Assembly (NCBI RefSeq): GCF_001949145.1
Contig: NW_019091609.1
Coordinates: 1 to 54,171, forward strand
Length of the DNA: 54,171 nucleotides
Reading direction: 5' to 3'
DNA from: Acanthaster planci
Lineage: Eukaryota; Echinodermata; Asteroidea; Valvatida; Acanthasteridae
The position numbers and the translations under genes are program-made. The notes under the pieces were generated by a model, which ran no database searches, was not told the origin of the DNA, and saw only the letters and a list, made by a program, of their open reading frames with translations. Shown one piece after another: positions 33,425 through 42,133 of this stretch. Each line of letters begins with the position of its first letter. The stretch's first letter is position 1.

Positions 33425-33873
33425 GACCAAGACTCCCTAGCATGGGATGATGCCTTTGATCCCCTACCAGAAGAAACCACGTTTACAGAGGGTACCTCAA
33501 ACAACATCGTACCCAGAGAAGATACCTTAGAAAGAGGAAGAACGGCATTAATAGTTAATCCAACAATAAATAAATTTTATGAATTTAATAAACAACAAGG
33601 TAGAACTGACATACTATCAATACACAATGATGAAAATTTGAATATGACCAAAACAAAGGTCTGTTTTACAAAGTGGTCAGTCGTTATCAAAAACTACAAT
33701 TAACCAATAAAAGAAACCCCCCAAAATCTTCAGAACTGAGCACGATCGAATCAAATGATAGAAAAGCCTGTTATACTAAAGATAACAATAATCCAGCTAA
33801 ACTTTTTATTACTAATACACTGGTATTCCGAGAGTATAAAAAGTACACTTGGAAAAACGCAAACGACGAATGA
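33425..33873 (+). pseudogene. Unknown ORF upstream of coiled-coil gene
   Basis: A 92-codon open stretch (33,425-33,703) begins DSLAWDDAFDPLPEETTFTE and includes TALIVNPTINKFYEFNKQQG. A second frame continues with SRYQKLQLTNKRNPPK and TNTLVFREYKKYTWKNANDE, ending at 33,873. An ATG at 33,372 starts a third frame (MAEEGLTQKSF) that soon stops and may be the true start. The final TGA overlaps the next gene's ATG by the word ATGA. No family is recognised. Confidence 0.45.
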
Positions 33874-34632
33874 CTTCCATTCAACCCGAAAGCATCGAGT
33901 TACAAGAAATTCCTCAAGCATCGAAACAAGTCAGTGAAACCGTAGAAACCCTCACTCGAGACAGAGACGCACAAACCGAAATCGGAGAAATATCCATCAG
34001 TGAACTCAGGGGTTTAGACCAAACGATGCAAATGGTCAGGTCATAGACTTTATGCTGCTAAAATAACCGAGCTGGAAAACAAAATCACGCAACTCGAAAA
34101 CGAACCGGTTACGACAGAACAGAGTGATAGAGGAAATCGTTTACGAGAATTAGGGGACCAACTCGAAGCTGCTAAATCCGAAAGAGCCACATGAATGGGT
34201 GGTTTAAACAGTCAGATCTCTCGAATTAAAAGTTTGATCGATCACGTTTTGCATTCAGACGAATCTTTACGCGAAAAAACTCCGACCCATTTTTAGAGAG
34301 CAAGGCGTCACGGTTGTATCTTGACGGCTGTGGGTTTGGTCATCAGCACGCTTTTGGCAAGTATCGTTGCTGCCGTCACAGGTGTGGGCGCCGTTACACC
34401 CGAGCCAACACCAGAACCACAACCAGGGTTTAAAAAATGGGTAAAAAAAACTCGATCATTTAGCCAACGCGTTAATAAAAAAAAAATCGGGGTATCTGCC
34501 TTGGGAGCTTTACCCGGCATAATTGCAGGCGTGTTGAGTTGGTTAGTTTACGTTGCGAGTAAAATCGTCAGTTGGGCTGCTGAGCATCTGTGGGCTTTGT
34601 TTTTAGCCATGGGTGCGTTGATTTTCGGTTGA
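33870..34632 (+). pseudogene. Coiled-coil protein with C-terminal membrane helices
   Basis: About 250 residues over several frames. It starts MTSIQPESIELQEIPQASKQ and passes through a heptad-rich coil (AAKITELENKITQLENEPVT). It then reads NSQISRIKSLIDHVLHSDES and PIFREQGVTVVS. Next come two or three hydrophobic helices (VGLVISTLLASIVAAVTG and later ALGALPGIIAGVLSWLVYVA), and it ends ALFLAMGALIFG. The FREQG segment followed by membrane helices recurs in Polinton-like clusters of invertebrates. A virion membrane or fusion-like role is only a guess. There are two stops and at least two frameshifts. Confidence 0.6.
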
Positions 34633-34732
34633 TTTTCACATCACTTATTTTGCGTTACTAATTTTAGTTCGCTTAAAAAGTAAAAAGTGGGGTTAGACAA
34701 ATCGGGTTTAGATCAAGTTAATTGTGCGCACC
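34633..34732. other. Short 3' spacer
   Basis: Sequence between the stop of the coiled-coil gene and the first hairpin. No gene. Confidence 0.4.
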
Positions 34733-34763
34733 TAACACCTCGTTTAAATTGAGTGAGGTGTTA
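34733..34763. terminator. Hairpin 1 after coiled-coil gene
   Basis: TAACACCTC pairs perfectly with GAGGTGTTA across a 13-base AT-rich loop and is followed by a run of eight T. It lies 100 bp past a plus-strand stop and upstream of an oppositely oriented gene. It resembles hairpin 2 at 39,272 (TAAC start, GTTA end, AATTGA in the loop region). A transcript-end signal is inferred. Confidence 0.55.
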
Positions 34764-34782
34764 ATTTTTTTTCGAGTAAATT

Positions 34783-34930
34783 ATGTCACAAACCAAATCA
34801 AGTCACAAATTAACGCGTAAACCAAAACAAAACCACTGAATTTGCAACCATACCAAACATATACCTGTTTTTCATCTTGGTGGGTGTCTTTGGTACATAC
34901 CTTGGTCGTTGTTTGTGTTGTTTGCGGTGC
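34783..34930 (+). pseudogene. Tiny Cys-rich membrane ORF, uncertain
   Basis: ATG at 34,783 opens MSQTKSSHKLTRKPKQNH and stops. A second frame continues PNIYLFFILVGVFGTYLGRC and then a Cys-rich end (LCCLRCFRCL). It could be a small membrane protein with a palmitoylation-like tail, broken by a frameshift. It could equally be chance. Confidence 0.25.
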
Positions 34931-35085
34931 TTCCGTTGTTTGTAGCGTTTGGGTTTGCGGTTGGGTTAGGTACGCGTAGTTACCTTACTAAAAGACAGGT
35001 CACTTGACAGATCTTGGTTTTCTGGTTTATGGTTGTTTAATTCAAAATCATCACCACCATCATCATTATTAACATCAGGCTGATA
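34931..35085. other. Spacer, no gene
   Basis: Simple ATC/ATT-rich words near 35,045-35,075 (TCATCACCACCATCATCATT). No gene. Confidence 0.35.
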
Positions 35086-36061
35086 TCAGGCGATCTGAAG
35101 GTTGTTGTATCCTTTCGATGATCCGAATCCGAGGTCCATATCCGATGGAACCAGATAAAAACCTGACCTCACGACAAATTTCAAAGGAGTTTTGGCATAT
35201 TATGGTGAGTCTAATTGATGGATTGTTCGAGATCCGGAACCGAATTGATCAACGATTCTACGATCGTGACAAACTGACGCTGGGTGTCTAACCCGGTTCC
35301 TTGAGTCCAACACGCTGTTTTGTTTTGTTTTGTTTTGTTTTGTTTTGTTTGGTTTGGTTTGGTTTGGTTTGGTTTGGTTTGGTTTTTGCGCTTGGGCACC
35401 CAACAACGCACAGACATAAGCCCGGATCGTTCCGTTTACCTTCATGATCCCGACGTCTGTGAGTTTGGTTCTTTTGTGAGAAATAAAGTCCCACCACGCT
35501 GTTTTGACGTCATCGTCCTGTTCGATCCAACCGACACTAAGACCAGTTGTGAGACCCGACCCCATGGGCTACCAACCAAAGCGCATCGTGATACCACTTA
35601 AAGCACCAAAATCATGGCAGTCGGGTTCTGGATGATATATCTTTTTCCGGGGACAGGAAGATAGTTGTGCGTGCTGTGCTGAGAAAAAAACATCGATGTT
35701 GTAATAAAACGCGGTTCCGAGACCGTTTGAATATTTGCCGTGGGCTTGTTTAAAATTTTTGTCGGGTTGACGTTAATTTCCACGGAACTAAACTCACGGC
35801 ACGCAGCCATAAACGCGTTGTAATCGCAGTGGTTGTTGTGTGGGTCAAACAGGTCTTCACCCGGTAATGGCATGGCGCAGTTTAACAAAATTTTCGAACG
35901 GTGTAATACACGTGAAAGTTCTGGGGATCAAAGATTATACCAAAGTCTACCCCACACGCAGTCGTTGCACAACAGACCGCAAAATTTATTTGATTTAGAT
36001 AAAACAACATCGGGTCTGTACGCCAACGATCTATGGCTTCTTGTGTGGTGACCCGAGGCAT
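35086..36061 (-). pseudogene. Conserved Polinton-type protein of unknown function
   Basis: About 320 residues over several frames on the minus strand. The start is MPRVTTQEAIDRWRTDPMLF, then LNQINFAVCCATTACGV. After a frameshift it reads MPLPGEDLFDPHNNHCDYNA and FMAACREFSSVEINV. Later parts include TKLTDVGIMKVNGTIRAYV and TQRQFVTIVESLINSVPDLE. The end SSKGYNNLQIA stops at 35,086. The start with its Trp-Arg-Asp and Tyr-Leu-Asn-Gln-Ile-Asn signature recurs in cnidarian and mollusc Polinton-like clusters as far as I recall. A minor capsid role would fit the context but is unproven. A pentanucleotide repeat has expanded inside the gene. Confidence 0.55.
35318..35388. repeat. TTTTG/TTTGG compound microsatellite inside gene
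   Basis: About six TTTTG units pass into about seven TTTGG units without interruption. On the minus strand it would encode a KPNQT/KQNKT repeat. It splits two conserved parts of the host pseudogene, so it arose after the gene lost function or was tolerated in frame. Confidence 0.9.
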
Positions 36062-36126
36062 TTTGTAAGCGGTGGTGATATCGGGAAACAGAGTAATAAA
36101 TAATATGGAAGTTGTTAATAGATTGA

Positions 36127-36727
36127 CAAACACTTTACTTTGACTTTAGCAAAATCGAGCAGACGTTTCAATTACAGAATTACATCTATAACTTAAAAGG
36201 TGACAAAAATGTTAAAATTAAAAAAGTAAGCTTTCACCCCGGATATTTTAACATTACAAACTCCACCGAAATTGATTGGCAAACTGAAATCGAAGGTAGG
36301 CCGGCAGAAGGAGAAAGGAGGCCAACCGAGCCAAGACGTTAAGAGCGCGCTGTGACACCACCACCAAGCCCGGCAAACAGGACGTTTAATAGACAAGATA
36401 TCAATATGACATTTTTAGAAACAATTGAGCTTACAGTGCCATTGTCAGAATTAGAGGCAGACAGTTCGGTTTTGTTTTATTACATAAGATAATACATTCA
36501 AGGTTACGAGGCGGAAATTTAGAAGAATTCAGTGCTTCACTTACCCAAAGAATAAAATGACCTCAACAAACCCAAAACAAATTTAGGTAGCCCAAAAAAA
36601 TTGGAAAGAGATCTATCAATTCCTTTAACAAAAGATAACACATTTTTATTTGTAATGGTTTTTATTTCAAGAAAAAAAACCGATATTTATGAAGAAGCAC
36701 GTTGCATAGCCCTAGAATTTATTCGAG
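36127..36727 (+). pseudogene. Unknown viral-type gene, single frame with stops
   Basis: One frame stays readable for about 200 codons apart from TAA at 36,340 and three further stops. It reads FDFSKIEQTFQLQNYIYNLK, then KKVSFHPGYFNITNSTEIDW. Later come MTFLETIELTVPLSELEADS and DLSIPLTKDNTFLFVMVF. It ends at EEARCIALEF where a MITE begins. The consistent frame argues for a real former gene, divergent from the minus-strand gene at 35.1-36.1 kb. I do not recognise the family; a small virion or replication gene is possible. Confidence 0.5.
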
Positions 36728-37377
36728 GGGAGAAGTGTGTGTAGTTTTTTGTTATAGGTCTACTACGATACGATACCGTACAAAAGCCCTTACGGGATGT
36801 TGGTCGTATATCATCCAAAGTAGAAAAACGTAGAAATATCCTAACTGCTGAGAATTCGCGTATTTCTACCGAGTGCGATGTACATGTACTATACGTTTCA
36901 AAAGAAGTTGACCGAAACTCCAAAAATAGTGATCGACTCTCTGGCCAGGGACGTGTTTCGAACGCGTGAAACACGCCCGTGCGATTACACAATAGGCTAG
37001 ACTTCGGACGATCCATTTACTAAGACGGTTTGGGTTCTACCATCAATACTACTCGAGTCAACGCGTGAGGGTCGTCACATCGCACACAATGAGAATTAAC
37101 GTACTTCATCGATCCTTGCTCTGTGGTCCATCATGGGCAGCACGACTGCACAAATGGTGTGTAATCCGTTCCGCTATATTCCAACACTATTATTAACTTA
37201 AATCTTGAATTTACGTACTGTAAATTTATCTCTGTCTTGCATGAAATTGTATTCTTATCGTATCTGTTATAGTACATTTTTCTACTTTGGATGATATACG
37301 ACCAACTTTCCGTAAGGCATTTTGTACGATATCGTATCGTAGTAGACCTATAACAAAAAACTACACACACTTCTCCC
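36728..37377. mobile_element. 650-bp MITE with ~105-bp inverted ends
   Basis: The left end GGGAGAAGTGTGTGTAGTTT (36,728 onward) and the right end (37,271-37,377) are inverted copies over about 105 bp with few mismatches. They share ATAGGTCTACTACGATACGA and TTGGTCGTATATCATCCAAA. The middle is unrelated AT-rich sequence without coding capacity. A clear target-site duplication was not found. It truncates the plus-strand viral-type gene upstream. Confidence 0.8.
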
Positions 37378-37479
37378 ATAAAATTTGTTTGTGTGAATTA
37401 CACTGCATATACGTTGTACGTGTATGTACAGTACTTACATAAAATGGTGCACTCCAAGTTTATAGGCGATGTCCGAAAC
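37378..37479. other. Spacer between two MITEs
   Basis: About 100 bp without a recognisable feature. Confidence 0.4.
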
Positions 37480-37604
37480 TTAGGCTGCATCCGAATCTGT
37501 TGGCTAGAGCTAGGTCTAAGTCTTCGCTCCATTGGAAATGTGTGCAGATGCGTAGACAACAGACCTAGCCGTAGCTCTGGAAGCCCATTTCGGACACGGC
37601 CTTA
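37480..37604. mobile_element. 119-bp Harbinger-like MITE
   Basis: GGCTGCATCCGAA at the left and TTCGGACACGGCC at the right are imperfect inverted ends. Further inside, CTAGAGCTAGGTCT and CAGACCTAGCCGTAGCTCTGG are also complementary. TTA flanks both sides (37,480-37,482 and 37,602-37,604), the usual duplication of PIF/Harbinger elements. It is too short to code. Confidence 0.7.
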
Positions 37605-38154
37605 AAATTGTGGCAAACACTTGAACATGTCGCAATACGTCATCGCACAGTCGTGATCATATCCAAGTCCTGCTTCATTCATTAAACCGGGTTCAGGTTA
37701 AACCATTCTTCACGGCGGTAAAATGGTCATCACGAACACAATGAGAGAAAAGTACTTAATCAATCCTTCACATTTTGTCTATGTGTAGAAGCAGGTGCTT
37801 ATCCAAGGTTCAGTGTAATAATAGTAAAGTACACATTCATATTATAATTTATACCATATACCTTATATTTATATTATATAAAACATCCTTCCAACATATA
37901 AACACCCCTACTATAAACGGTTCAGGCCACCGCCTCATTTTATGCAAATCAGGTATTACGTGGGCAAAATCCGGTCTTCTGATTGGTCGAGTGGCCAGAA
38001 AATGGAAAAGGTGCGTGGTTTTACCTATACAGACGGGTTGCACTACTGCCATTCCGGGTGTGGGTTTAAAAGTTCACCGAGACTCCAATTTAGTCACAAT
38101 TATAGTGACAGATTTAAATCCCAGATTGCGGTTGGGTGAAGAAGTCGGTTAAAG
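37605..38154 (+). other. No certain gene; possible upstream part of next gene
   Basis: Up to 37,900 it is AT-rich without features. From about 38,000 an open stretch reads GLKVHRDSNLVTIIVTDLNP in one frame and another overlaps it. It may be the N-terminal part of the gene downstream but I cannot confirm that. Confidence 0.3.
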
Positions 38155-39167
38155 TTGTTGAATTTGCTAAAAGGTAGGCTCGTTCCTAACGTTAGTTACA
38201 AAGGGAAAATAAACATAAACCCTTTTAACGAGCCTTGGATAGACTGCCGAGAATTAAACACCAGTTTCAATTATTTTAATGGTCCACCTTCAGACGTATT
38301 GTGTAGTGTTACAGGCCCGATCAAAACCGCTAAACCACTGAAAACCGAAAAAATAACGAGTTTGCATTTTTCGCCGAGAAATGATAAGGGAGAAATTATT
38401 AATAACAAGGGCGGTAAATTTCGATGAGTTAGAAATATCGAGTTATAAATTGTTAAAAAAATTTGAGACATATAATTACAAAAAACCCAATGAATACCCT
38501 CCGAAGATTAAAGATTTACCCTGAGCTACCGAATTATGAATCACGTGAATCGAGGAATCCAAATAACAAACCGACCCAAGAAACTAAGCTCTACAGACTC
38601 AAATAGATCGAAGACATCAAAAAAAATTGATGCAAGAACACGACGCGAGAGAAACCACGTACAAAAACGTCAGATACTAACCGTGCTCAATTATGTAGTA
38701 TCCAGAGTCGAAGCACTGGGTGCCGCTTCGGCCGCGATAGGTATTCCCGCTTTGATGCTGGTGATGGAAGGTCTCGCCGTCGGTGCGTTTGGGGCATATA
38801 CAGTGTTGAAATGTGCGAGTCGAAGGTTGATTTACAAAACCAAAAAACACGATCAGATTCGAGTGTTGTGCGACGCCAAGTGAAATACAATCGATGAGTA
38901 CGGTGTCACAAGCGATTAACGACGGAGACATTAGTCACGAAGAATTTGTTTAATGAGTTAAAAGAAAAACTGCTTAATAAGACAGATACCAAACTGGCTC
39001 AAACGAGAGAATCTAAAGCAGAAATTCAGTCCACAATCGAAGAACGTGCTAAGACGTTGACGAGAGAAATGGTAGACAAGGGAAAAAAACTTGATCGCCA
39101 AGTTGGTAGAAAACGCTGGAGCCTAAACATCGTTAAGCATAAAAAGTGGGTGGTATCTGGGGTATGA
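38155..39167 (+). pseudogene. Polinton-type protein with hydrophobic hairpin and coiled coil
   Basis: Three main pieces in different frames. The first (38,155-38,427) reads KGKININPFNEPWIDCRELN. The second (38,536-38,883) contains NYVVSRVEALGAASAAIGIP, then a long hydrophobic stretch (LMLVMEGLAVGAFGAYTVL), then SRRLIYKTKKHDQIRVLCDA. The third (38,946-39,167) is a charged coil (KLAQTRESKAEIQSTIEERA). A hydrophobic segment followed by a lysine-rich coil is a layout seen repeatedly in Polinton-like clusters of invertebrates, to my recollection. The role is unknown. It points at the second hairpin. Confidence 0.5.
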
Positions 39168-39271
39168 ACGTACAAAAACAAAATCACCGCCTAAATATTG
39201 TGAGCAACCAGAGCAACCGGTCCCACCGATCTGAAGCGCACCTGTAAAGACGTTCGAGAAAGAACAAAAAA

Positions 39272-39301
39272 TAACCCCCATTTCAATTGAAGTGGGGGTT
39301 A
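39272..39301. terminator. Hairpin 2 between convergent genes
   Basis: A perfect 13-bp stem (one G-T pair) of TAACCCCCATTTC with GAAGTGGGGGTTA around the loop AATT. It lies 105 bp after the plus-strand gene and 41 bp after the minus-strand gene, which ends at 39,342. The symmetric structure would end transcripts from either side. The structure is seen; the role is inferred. Confidence 0.65.
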
Positions 39302-39341
39302 AGTTGATTTTGTGATACTTTTTATATTCAGTATATCACTT

Positions 39342-39785
39342 TCACTCGCATTCACTCTCACTCCCACACTCGCTTTTACTTAAACATTCACACTCGCTCT
39401 CACTTCCACTCTCGCTATCACTCAAACACAACGCATCTGAAGTTGCTTTTTAGATCTATTTTTCAAATCGTTGATCGCTTTTAGTTGTGCTTTATCGACA
39501 TCTAAAGCTGGCACCGCATGAAAGTATATGAGATCTGTAAAATACGTCTTGTACAATGATCACCGCTTTTACTTTGCATCGTCTATTCGTTAAGTAATAG
39601 GTTTGGGTTGGTTTTTGATATTTGACATACATACGATGTTGTTCGTTATATGAGGTTTTAACGACGTGACTTATTTTGTCTTTGTCTTTCTCATCTGTCC
39701 TAAAGACTGGAGTGGTGACAGGTTCCTGGGCTGGGAGGATTTTATTAGAACTCTTGTATGAAACAGTATTACTATTATTATTATT
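39342..39785 (-). pseudogene. Unknown gene with acidic Ser/Glu/Cys tail
   Basis: About 145 codons on the minus strand with one frameshift near 39,500 and no clear ATG. The readable text begins after a stop with Asn-rich sequence, then VSYKSSNKILPAQEPVTTPV. It continues KTSYNEQHRMYVKYQKPTQT and RRCKVKAVIIVQDVF, then AVPALDVDKAQLKAINDLKN. It ends with a low-complexity tail (SDSESGSESECECLSKSE) up to the stop at 39,342. The DNA of the tail is a CACTCNCA-type hexamer repeat. It converges on the plus-strand gene across hairpin 2. I do not recognise the family. Confidence 0.45.
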
Positions 39786-39877
39786 TTATTCGTCATCATC
39801 ACATCAGACCAAATAAAAATACACAATTCTAGACAAGATGAACCTAATCACTATTGCCAAAAGGTAAATAGCCACAA

Positions 39878-40252
39878 TTAACAAGTAAGAGACAAAAGAC
39901 ATTCATCAATAAACACACACGCACACCCGAGCATTACGCTATATTTAATAGAGGTAGATAAAGAGTAAGACCACGAAATCATCATTAATTGAGCAATTGA
40001 CTGTGGGTTTAGGTAACGGGGTGTGTTTGTGAGCGTGATAAGCGATGTAAGCTGAGACTTTTGATTGATTTGGTCTGAAAACGTTTCGATGTTTTGAGTT
40101 GTGTCAAACACGATTTGATATTGGCCCATTTCTTTTTTAATTCCAAGTTTACAGATTGGTTGAATGCCGTAACAACGCGTCGACACGATGAAACATAACC
40201 GTTTGTTTTCATAAAGATGGACGTGGTCATCATTGTTCCAGATATCAGCCAT
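39878..40252 (-). pseudogene. Unknown ORF at the right edge of the viral block
   Basis: A 124-codon frame from ATG at 40,252, reading MADIWNNDDHVHLYENKRLC and GIQPICKLGIKKEMGQYQIV, later QINQKSQLTSLITLTNTPRY. The first codons lie in DNA shared with two other repeat copies at 1,255 and 22,657, which begin similar peptides. The body is not shared. It could be a real element gene, or a chimera of repeat and viral sequence. The end after about 39,960 looks non-coding. Confidence 0.35.
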
Positions 40253-40385
40253 GACTTCCCTTATTACATCAGAGATTGGGAATTAATTCACTGCTGTTCA
40301 CTTCAGGAAAAATGAACCCCCAAAGTTGAACATTATCTAAAGGTCCGTATTTTGAGGAACCTGCCACATCTTTGTGGGCAGTATT
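40225..40385 (-). repeat. Diverged dispersed repeat, copy 3 (partial)
   Basis: The reverse complement matches 22,545-22,690 closely for about 150 bp, including GTTCAACTTTGGGGGTTCAT and GGAAGTCATGGCTGATATCT. Similarity stops abruptly near 40,225, which marks a junction. Confidence 0.65.
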
Positions 40386-41621
40386 TTTCGTCATTTTGTT
40401 TCTTTGAATACCTCATTATTCAATTTCTTTCTAGGTGTTTTTGATAAGTTCTGGAACGTTCTTTTGGTTTGAAAAATTCATAAAGCCCTTCATGAAAGAC
40501 GTGAAATGAGACAAGCTTAGGTTTAAACTGATTACCTTCTATTTGGTGAAATAATATGTCTGACACCAAAATGTATGTCCAACACCAATGTACATGTACA
40601 TGTAATACAAAATTTTTCTTAAAGTCACAATTAGATAAAAACATGTCATGCCTTGAAGGTTATTAACAGAGGTCTGCTGAAACCAAACACAGGGAAAAGA
40701 TTACTTCAAGTCCCAGCACATCAGTAGTGGGGGGTCAGTTGAGCACACTTTGAAATATAGCACAATTTGACCTTTGGAGATGGTGGTATTAATATCTATA
40801 AGTATAATAATAATATAATATTGATATGAATAGGAATGAGGTGTAGGGTGAACAATTCTGGCACAGGTTGACCTTTGGTAAGGGATTAAGGTCAGAAAGT
40901 CTGGCACAGGTTGATCCTGGTGTACAGGATAAAATTGGAGTAAAGCATAGCACTTGTTAAAAAAAAGTTTGGCACAATTTGATCTTGCTTATGAAATTAT
41001 GGCACATGATGAAACAGGATGAGTCATATCGTGTGTGATGGCATACTGACTGGCCCACCAGGATGTCCAAAAGTAATGAGGAAGTAGGAAGGGATAATCC
41101 CTGAACAAAAGGACCGTACGTGCCACCGGGTTGTGAGTAATATCCATAGAAAATGGACTGTATATAGTGGGTGAGCTGTGTCGGCGGACTATTGTGTTAA
41201 TGTTTACATTGTGTACGTTGGAAGTGAGCGTTGGTCCGACTAATCCTTTTGACACTAAAGAAGGGAGGGTGCCCACGTACTGACAGCCTTGCTTTTAGCT
41301 TACTAATACTATGGCAACCAAGATTTGATCGATACGGGAAGAAGACTCCGTTGTCCCTAGCCGAATTTTTACTCCTTTGAAATAGAGTGTTTGACGTTGG
41401 TTTCCCTGTAAATGTATATGGTTTGAGCTCTGGCAGAATTTTAAAAATTCTTTCAAAGGATGTTTTACGGCGGTTTAATACCCTGTACATGTATACGTTT
41501 TACAAATTCAGTCAGAGCGGAGCGTTACTGTTGTTCTTTATTGTGGGACCTAAATGGAAAATACAGCATTATATAAAATTAAGAATTCTTGGGGGCAGCA
41601 TGACGTCAGTTGGGGATTTTT
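40386..41621. other. No gene recognised; half-site-like repeats
   Basis: Four related words, GGCACAGGTTGACCTTTGG-like, occur near 40,760, 40,859, 40,902 and 40,972. They contain TGACCTTTGG, the complement of a nuclear-receptor half-site. The ORFs at 40,420-40,644 and 40,989-41,490 have no motifs I know. Confidence 0.4.
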
Positions 41622-41780
41622 AAAACGGATCAAAGGGATAAATTTATTCGTCGTGCTGTGGAATATTGTGCAGAAGTTCCGGCCAATATCGGACCTGAGA
41701 GATATTATTCGATAGTCATGCCGGTAAATAAAACAGGACAAATTCAGTGGACTTCACATATTGGTTTTTGGTAGGTTTGT
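41622..41780 (+). pseudogene. Short coherent ORF of unknown origin
   Basis: A 52-codon frame reads DKFIRRAVEYCAEVPANIGP and MPVNKTGQIQWTSHIGF before a stop at TAG. The text looks protein-like rather than random and lacks a start codon. A GTAGGT word overlaps its end and could be a splice donor. It may be an exon or a fragment of an element gene. Confidence 0.25.
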
Positions 41781-42127
41781 ACTGGTACCGTTTTATTCCC
41801 CGTTGTGCATCATTGATTTTTTACAATAATTATCTTAGTAATTTCAAGAACTACTACTAGGGTGATTACTGGAAGTTTGTTAACTTTGAAATCAGAGGCA
41901 TTACAAGTACTCATTCTTTTTGGAACCATTTGTCTCTACAGACTGTTATCTTTTAGGCATGCTCCTCTTCGTCATGAAACAGTTCGGCAAATTTTCAGCA
42001 TGTTTAGGCAAAACTCTATTCAAGGCTTTGTTGACGTTCATGCCTTTATCAAGTTTTCCATCGAGATCATCTACAATGTCCTTGTGAGTTTCATTTTCCC
42101 TCAAATATAGGTAACTTGACAGAAACT

Positions 42128-42133
42128 CCTTAT
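42128..42133. repeat. Target-site duplication CCTTAT (left)
   Basis: Identical to 43,429-43,434 on the other side of the insert. Confidence 0.75.

Larger units (their letters stand above)
27905..40252. mobile_element. Polinton/adintovirus-like integrated element, fossil
   Basis: The block combines a protein-primed-type DNA polymerase B, a retrovirus-like integrase and a double-jelly-roll major capsid protein. Around them are several small membrane and coiled-coil genes of the kinds that recur in such elements. That gene set defines the Polinton/Maverick-adintovirus lineage of large DNA transposons and viruses of animals. Genes lie in convergent and divergent pairs. All readable genes carry frameshifts or stops. 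The left edge abuts an unrelated integrase-core gene and lacks the polymerase N-terminus. The right edge runs into a dispersed repeat. No terminal inverted repeats, packaging ATPase or adenovirus-type protease were recognised. Two MITEs (36.7 and 37.5 kb) are inserted. Confidence 0.75.

Noticed and set aside
35200-35601. ORFs with KPNQT/KQNKT repeats
   Set aside because: The repeat text is a microsatellite translation; only the flanking conserved pieces were kept, as part of the minus-strand pseudogene.
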